From Clostridiaceae bacterium (GTDB taxonomy: Bacteria > Bacillota > Clostridia > Oscillospirales > Acutalibacteraceae), in assembly GCA_016288315.1 (NCBI GenBank), contig JAEEYU010000019.1, forward strand, positions 1 through 35,630: DNA of 35,630 bases. Direction: 5' to 3'. Positions within the stretch are counted from its first letter, which is position 1. Every line of letters starts with the position of its first letter. A model generated the notes under the pieces. It ran no database searches, was not told where the DNA came from, and saw only the letters and a program-made list of their open reading frames with translations. Below, in pieces: positions 32,344 to 35,630 of the stretch. The position numbers and the translations under genes were made by a program.

Positions 32344-33885
32344 ATGATAAATGTCATAAGAGTTCCCGACAGGTTCAAAATTCATTACGACACCACCGAT
32401 TTCATCCGTGATGACGGCGTTCTGCGCTTTGAGGGTGTTGACGGCAAGCTTAAAGTCCTGATTACCGCCACAAGAAGCAAGCCCGCTTTTATCGAATTGC
32501 GCTGGCAGGGCAGAACGGATGAAAAGGTCAGCGTTCTCGGCGATGCCTGGGAGCGCGCATACGGTGATATGATGTGGAGAGGCATCCACGCGGAAAGCTT
32601 TATGCCCTGGTATTTTTTCATCAAGGGTGAAACGGAGATTCTTGCCTGCGGTGTTGAAACACGGCCTGCGAGTTTTGTCTCCTGGAGCTACGACAAAGAA
32701 GGCATAAGCTGCTGGCTTGATGTCCGTTGCGGCGGCAGCGGAGTCGAACTCGGCGGACGGGAGCTTGAGGCGGCTACAATTATAAGCAAGGTGTTCAGAA
32801 ACACCTCCTCGTTTGATGCTGCCTGCAGGTTCTGCAAAATGATGTGCCCCGACCCCGTGCTTCCCGAAAACCCCGTTTACGGCGGCAACAACTGGTATTA
32901 TGCCTATGGTGAGAGTTCATACGCCGATATCATAAACGACGCAAAGCTGCAGTCGGAGTTATCACCCGGTCTTGCAAACCGCCCGTATATGGTTATAGAC
33001 GACGGCTGGCAGATAAACCGCGTATCGGGTCCCTGGGAGCCCAACGAGAAATTTATAGATATGTCCGCGCTCGCGCTCGATATAAAAGAGATGCGCGTTC
33101 ATCCGGGAATCTGGGTAAGATATCTCAATACAAGAAGCGAAGTGCCCGAGATTATGCAGCTCAAGGGCAGGTCAGACAACGGCGAATTCACTCTTGACCC
33201 CTCGCATCCCAAGGTGCTTCACTATGTAGCGAGAGAAACCCGCAAATTAGTGTCGTGGGGCTATGAACTCATAAAGCACGATTTTTCCACTTATGATATT
33301 TTCGGTAAGTGGGGCAAGGATATGAATGGCAAAATCACCGACGACGGCTGGGCGTTTTATGACAGAGCAAAAACCTCCGCCGAAATTGTGCGCAATTTTT
33401 ACCGTACCATCTATGAAAACGCGGGCGACGCTCTCATACTCGGCTGTAACACAATCAGCCACCTTGCCGCAGGCTATGTTCACATAAACCGCGTCGGCGA
33501 CGACACAAGCGGAAAAAGCTGGGCAAGAACGCGCAAGATGGGCATAAACTCTCTTGCCTTCCGTCTGCCGCAGAACAGGGCGTTTTATATGATTGACGCC
33601 GACTGTGTGGGCTTTATAAGAGGCAAAATCAAGTGGAAGTATAACAAACAATGGCTCGATCTGCTCTCAAAAAGCGGTTCTCCGCTGTTTATCTCCTGCG
33701 CAAGGGGCACGCTGAGTGATGATGAAATGCGCTATGTGCGCGACGCCTATGCTCACGCCTCAAGGCAGAACGACAAGGCGGTCCCTCTCGACTGGGAGAT
33801 TACCGCAACGCCCGACACCTGGCTCTTCAACGGAAAAGATGAGGTCCGTTTTGAGTGGTATGGCAACGGCGCCATGATTGAATAA
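32344..33885 (+). CDS. Clan GH-D glycoside hydrolase, alpha-galactosidase-like
   Basis: A 513-residue protein. After an N-terminal beta-rich part it shows a (beta/alpha)8 barrel of GH36/GH27 type: YGGNNWYYAYGESSY, YMVIDDGWQ, HPGIWVRYL, then LIKHDFSTYD with the candidate nucleophile D313, LGCNTISHLAAGY, and RVGDDTSGKSW with the candidate acid/base D386 or D387. No signal peptide. Sugar specificity is unknown. It starts 3 bases after the metH stop without a strong site (GGGGGAATAAATA), which is an odd partner for methionine genes and may only reflect shared transcription. A strong terminator follows. Confidence 0.78.
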   Translation: MINVIRVPDRFKIHYDTTDFIRDDGVLRFEGVDGKLKVLITATRSKPAFIELRWQGRTDEKVSVLGDAWERAYGDMMWRGIHAESFMPWYFFIKGETEILACGVETRPASFVSWSYDKEGISCWLDVRCGGSGVELGGRELEAATIISKVFRNTSSFDAACRFCKMMCPDPVLPENPVYGGNNWYYAYGESSYADIINDAKLQSELSPGLANRPYMVIDDGWQINRVSGPWEPNEKFIDMSALALDIKEMRVHPGIWVRYLNTRSEVPEIMQLKGRSDNGEFTLDPSHPKVLHYVARETRKLVSWGYELIKHDFSTYDIFGKWGKDMNGKITDDGWAFYDRAKTSAEIVRNFYRTIYENAGDALILGCNTISHLAAGYVHINRVGDDTSGKSWARTRKMGINSLAFRLPQNRAFYMIDADCVGFIRGKIKWKYNKQWLDLLSKSGSPLFISCARGTLSDDEMRYVRDAYAHASRQNDKAVPLDWEITATPDTWLFNGKDEVRFEWYGNGAMIE

Positions 33886-33906
33886 ACATAACAGAAAACA
33901 TAACAG

Positions 33907-33934
33907 ACCGCAGGCAGCAATGCCTGTGGTTTTT
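33907..33934 (+). terminator. Intrinsic terminator after the metF-metH-GH operon
   Basis: ACCGCAGGCA (33907-33916), loop GCAA, TGCCTGTGGT (33921-33930), one G-T pair in a 10-bp stem, followed by TTTT. Confidence 0.85.
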
Positions 33935-34215
33935 GCTGTTTCAGGGTAAAGAATCGGTCTTACTTTTCCGGTATTAAATTAAAAGAAAAAAACCTTGAAC
34001 TGTGAGTCGGTTCAGTATGGTTTAAATCACAAACATCTGCAGACGGGATTATGTTTTACGCAAAAGTATTCAGATATGCCTTTTGCTTTCATGTGCCTAA
34101 AATCACCCATTGGCTTTGGTATTATACAGTTGCAGAGAGCAAGAAAAACAAGATAAGCACGAAATCACGAACAATTTAAATTGACGAAAACGTTTATTAA
34201 GAGGGAGGAAAGATC
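33935..34215 (+). other. Intergenic region without a gene
   Basis: No open frame with a start and ribosome site is seen. It holds a -10-like TATTAT at 34120-34125 and, at 34201-34210, the strong ribosome site GAGGGAGGAA of the small frame that follows. Confidence 0.6.
34120..34134 (+). promoter_or_regulatory. Promoter-like site sharing ATACAGTTGCA with the site at 13568
   Basis: TATTAT (34120-34125) with the 11-mer ATACAGTTGCA at 34124-34134; the same 11-mer follows the -10 at 13564. No good -35 box is seen. Confidence 0.4.
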
Positions 34216-34399
34216 ATGGTATTCTATAAACTGACATACTGCTTCGAAGATATAGCTGAGAAATCAAACAAGCCGCCTTGTGCATTCGGATAAAAAACTG
34301 ATTACCGGGGAACAGGCGACTACACTTATTCCCGATGATTTCGATATGCCCGTTATGTGTTCCGGCACCGAGGCAAAAAGAAGCCGGATTGGCTTTTGA
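34216..34399 (+). pseudogene. Possible frameshifted small gene
   Basis: A strong ribosome site (GAGGGAGGAA) precedes ATG 34216, whose frame reads 25 codons (MVFYKLTYCFEDIAEKSNKP...) and stops at 34293. A protein-like continuation (RLVHSDKKLITGEQATTLIPDD...EAKRSRIGF) runs in the +1 frame to the stop at 34399 with open overlap from about 34256. A single-base change in 34256-34290 would join them into about 60 codons. Alternatively the 25-codon peptide is itself the product. Confidence 0.35.
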
Positions 34400-34418
34400 T
34401 ATTTATAAGAGGTGAAAC

Positions 34419-35264
34419 ATGGATTTTTCAAAACAATATGTTCCCGTATCCCCCAAAAAAGTATTCGTCGGCGGCTCAAAGAGCTTTGAGGCTCTTGATA
34501 AAGAAACAAAAAATAAAATTGACGGCTATATAGCTGAAAACGTCCGTATTCTCATAGGTGACTGCAGGGGAACAGACAAGCTTGTTCAGGCATATCTGTT
34601 TCTCAAGGGATACAGAAATGTTACCGTTTACGCTACCGACGGCAAAGCGAGAAACAATATCGGTGACTGGGCGGTGAAAAATGTGCCGTCTCACGGTGAG
34701 AAGGGGTATGAATATTACCGTCTGAAAGATATTGAGATGGCAAAGGATGCCGATGAGGCGTTTATGATCTGGGACGGAAAAAGCAGGGGAACCGCCTTTA
34801 ACTGTGAAGAAATGCGAGACCTTGAGAAAAAAGTATATATTCATCAGCCCAAAGAAGATGAAGGGTTTGAAAAAAACGGCGTATTCTGGCTGATTGATGA
34901 TAAAATATGTGCGTTCCCATACGATTCAGAGATTTATCGTGAAGCAATTTCAAAATCCGGCAATACATATAATCACGAAAAAATCTGGGAATATATCAGA
35001 CCTAAAGGCTGCAATAAACCATACAATTACTATCCTCGCGGCCGCGTGGTTATAGCTTCGGGCAGGGGACCCTTGTTAAGATATAACCGGAACCCGGTTA
35101 CGGCTATGAATTATTCTCCGGAACCAACTCTCCCCGTAGTTTATATGAATCAGAATATTGATAAGAAATATATTCCGGAAATAATCAAACTGTTCAATTT
35201 GCACTCGCCGCCGGTTGTCAGATACGATTTCAGCGAGCATTACAAGTGCTGTCTTGACGAATAG
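34419..35264 (+). CDS. SLOG-type nucleotide-binding protein with unknown C-terminal domain
   Basis: The 281-residue protein starts with a SLOG-like Rossmann domain (about 12-145): KKVFVGGSKSF, ILIGDCRGTDKLVQAYLF (in the place of SGGAxGxD), NVTVYATDGKARNN, and DADEAFMIWDGKSRGTAFN, a typical ending in this superfamily. The C-terminal half is not recognised; it contains KPYNYYPRGRVVI and ends FSEHYKCCLDE, so it may be a second folded module. GAGGTG precedes ATG 34419. It differs from the YspA-type protein at 18135 in both halves, but both join SLOG to an unknown domain. No membrane segment. Confidence 0.68.
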   Translation: MDFSKQYVPVSPKKVFVGGSKSFEALDKETKNKIDGYIAENVRILIGDCRGTDKLVQAYLFLKGYRNVTVYATDGKARNNIGDWAVKNVPSHGEKGYEYYRLKDIEMAKDADEAFMIWDGKSRGTAFNCEEMRDLEKKVYIHQPKEDEGFEKNGVFWLIDDKICAFPYDSEIYREAISKSGNTYNHEKIWEYIRPKGCNKPYNYYPRGRVVIASGRGPLLRYNRNPVTAMNYSPEPTLPVVYMNQNIDKKYIPEIIKLFNLHSPPVVRYDFSEHYKCCLDE

Positions 35265-35332
35265 CCGCAGTTGCAAGCGAAGAAGAATCTGTCTGACGCA
35301 GTGTCTGTAAAAATGATTAAGGAGGAATCAAA

Positions 35333-35630
35333 ATGGGTTATTTTTCAGCGTTAAATATTGATTATGAAGATTTAAGCTATCCTTCACCCGGAAGACAGCT
35401 TGAAATGAGATTTGAAGATTTAAAAAACAGATTGTCTGAATTAAAAGAAAAAGGCGCACAATTCAAAATGAGGGGGTGTTATTACGATGATGATATAAGA
35501 TATATTATTCCGGAGCATTTCTTTGATATATATCATACACAAAGAGCCATTGAGCTGGCAAAGCAGGATTTGTTTTCAAAATACGGAATTGCCGTAACCG
35601 AAGATGTGGAGAATACTCAGGTTTTAAGCG
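35333..35630 (+). CDS. Hypothetical protein, 3' end beyond the window
   Basis: TAAGGAGG (35318-35325) is 7 bases before ATG 35333, and the frame stays open for 99 codons to the window edge. The start is MGYFSALNIDYEDLSYPSPG and later RFEDLKNRLSELKEKGAQFKMRG (helix), HFFDIYHTQRAIELAKQDLFSKYGIAVTEDVE. AT-rich. Not recognised. It follows the SLOG gene by 68 bases on the same strand. Confidence 0.7.
   Translation, partial: MGYFSALNIDYEDLSYPSPGRQLEMRFEDLKNRLSELKEKGAQFKMRGCYYDDDIRYIIPEHFFDIYHTQRAIELAKQDLFSKYGIAVTEDVENTQVLS

Noticed and set aside
1..35630. CRISPR array, tRNA or rRNA genes
   Set aside because: No regularly spaced direct repeats and no tRNA-like cloverleaf or rRNA sequence noticed in the short intergenic gaps.

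Overview
The window looks like a chromosomal segment of a Gram-positive Clostridia-type Bacillota, possibly a gut Oscillospirales/Lachnospirales relative; this is inferred, not proven. The reasons are a PolC-type replicative polymerase, the order pyrH-frr-uppS-cdsA-dxr-rseP-ispG-polC, strong GGAGG ribosome sites, a sortase-type surface protein, and a short MetH without a reactivation domain.

Region 1 (1-13.4 kb) is core genome on the plus strand. It holds the end of ribF, a family-4 uracil-DNA glycosylase, then a promoter and a UMP kinase / ribosome recycling / undecaprenyl-PP / CDP-diacylglycerol / MEP isoprenoid / site-2 protease / polC run with short gaps and overlaps. An M20 dipeptidase-like gene follows with its own promoter and terminator.

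Region 2 (13.4-28.0 kb) is an accessory block. A promoter overlapped by a 14-bp palindrome precedes a PPP-family phosphatase, a soluble FtsH-like AAA+/M41 protease without membrane segments, five unrecognised or barely recognised small genes (one run overlapping), a DUF2493/YspA-type SLOG protein with a long unknown C-terminal part, a long WYL regulator, more orphan genes (two very AT-rich), and a NADAR-domain protein with its own promoter. On the minus strand come a thioester-domain/Cna-B wall-anchored adhesin, a VWA (MIDAS) protein and a macro-domain protein with a C-terminal HTH-like domain. Near-identical hairpins in opposite orientation bracket the 13.45-23.54 kb part. NADAR, macro and SLOG domains all relate in known cases to ADP-ribose or nucleotide-derived ligands. 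With the phosphatase, protease, WYL and VWA proteins they could form an NAD/ADP-ribose-linked stress or conflict network. That reading is inference and no toxin or ADP-ribosyltransferase was recognised.

Region 3 (28.0-33.9 kb) is metabolic: a GH43-like glycosidase divergent from the macro gene across a shared palindrome, metF and metH (one-carbon/methionine), and a clan GH-D (alpha-galactosidase-like) enzyme, closed by a good terminator.

Region 4 (33.9 kb-end) resembles Region 2 again: a promoter-like site sharing an 11-mer with the one at 13.57 kb, a possible frameshifted small gene, a second SLOG-type protein with a different C-terminal domain, and the start of an unknown gene cut by the window edge. 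No rRNA, tRNA, CRISPR array, integrase or transposase was recognised.
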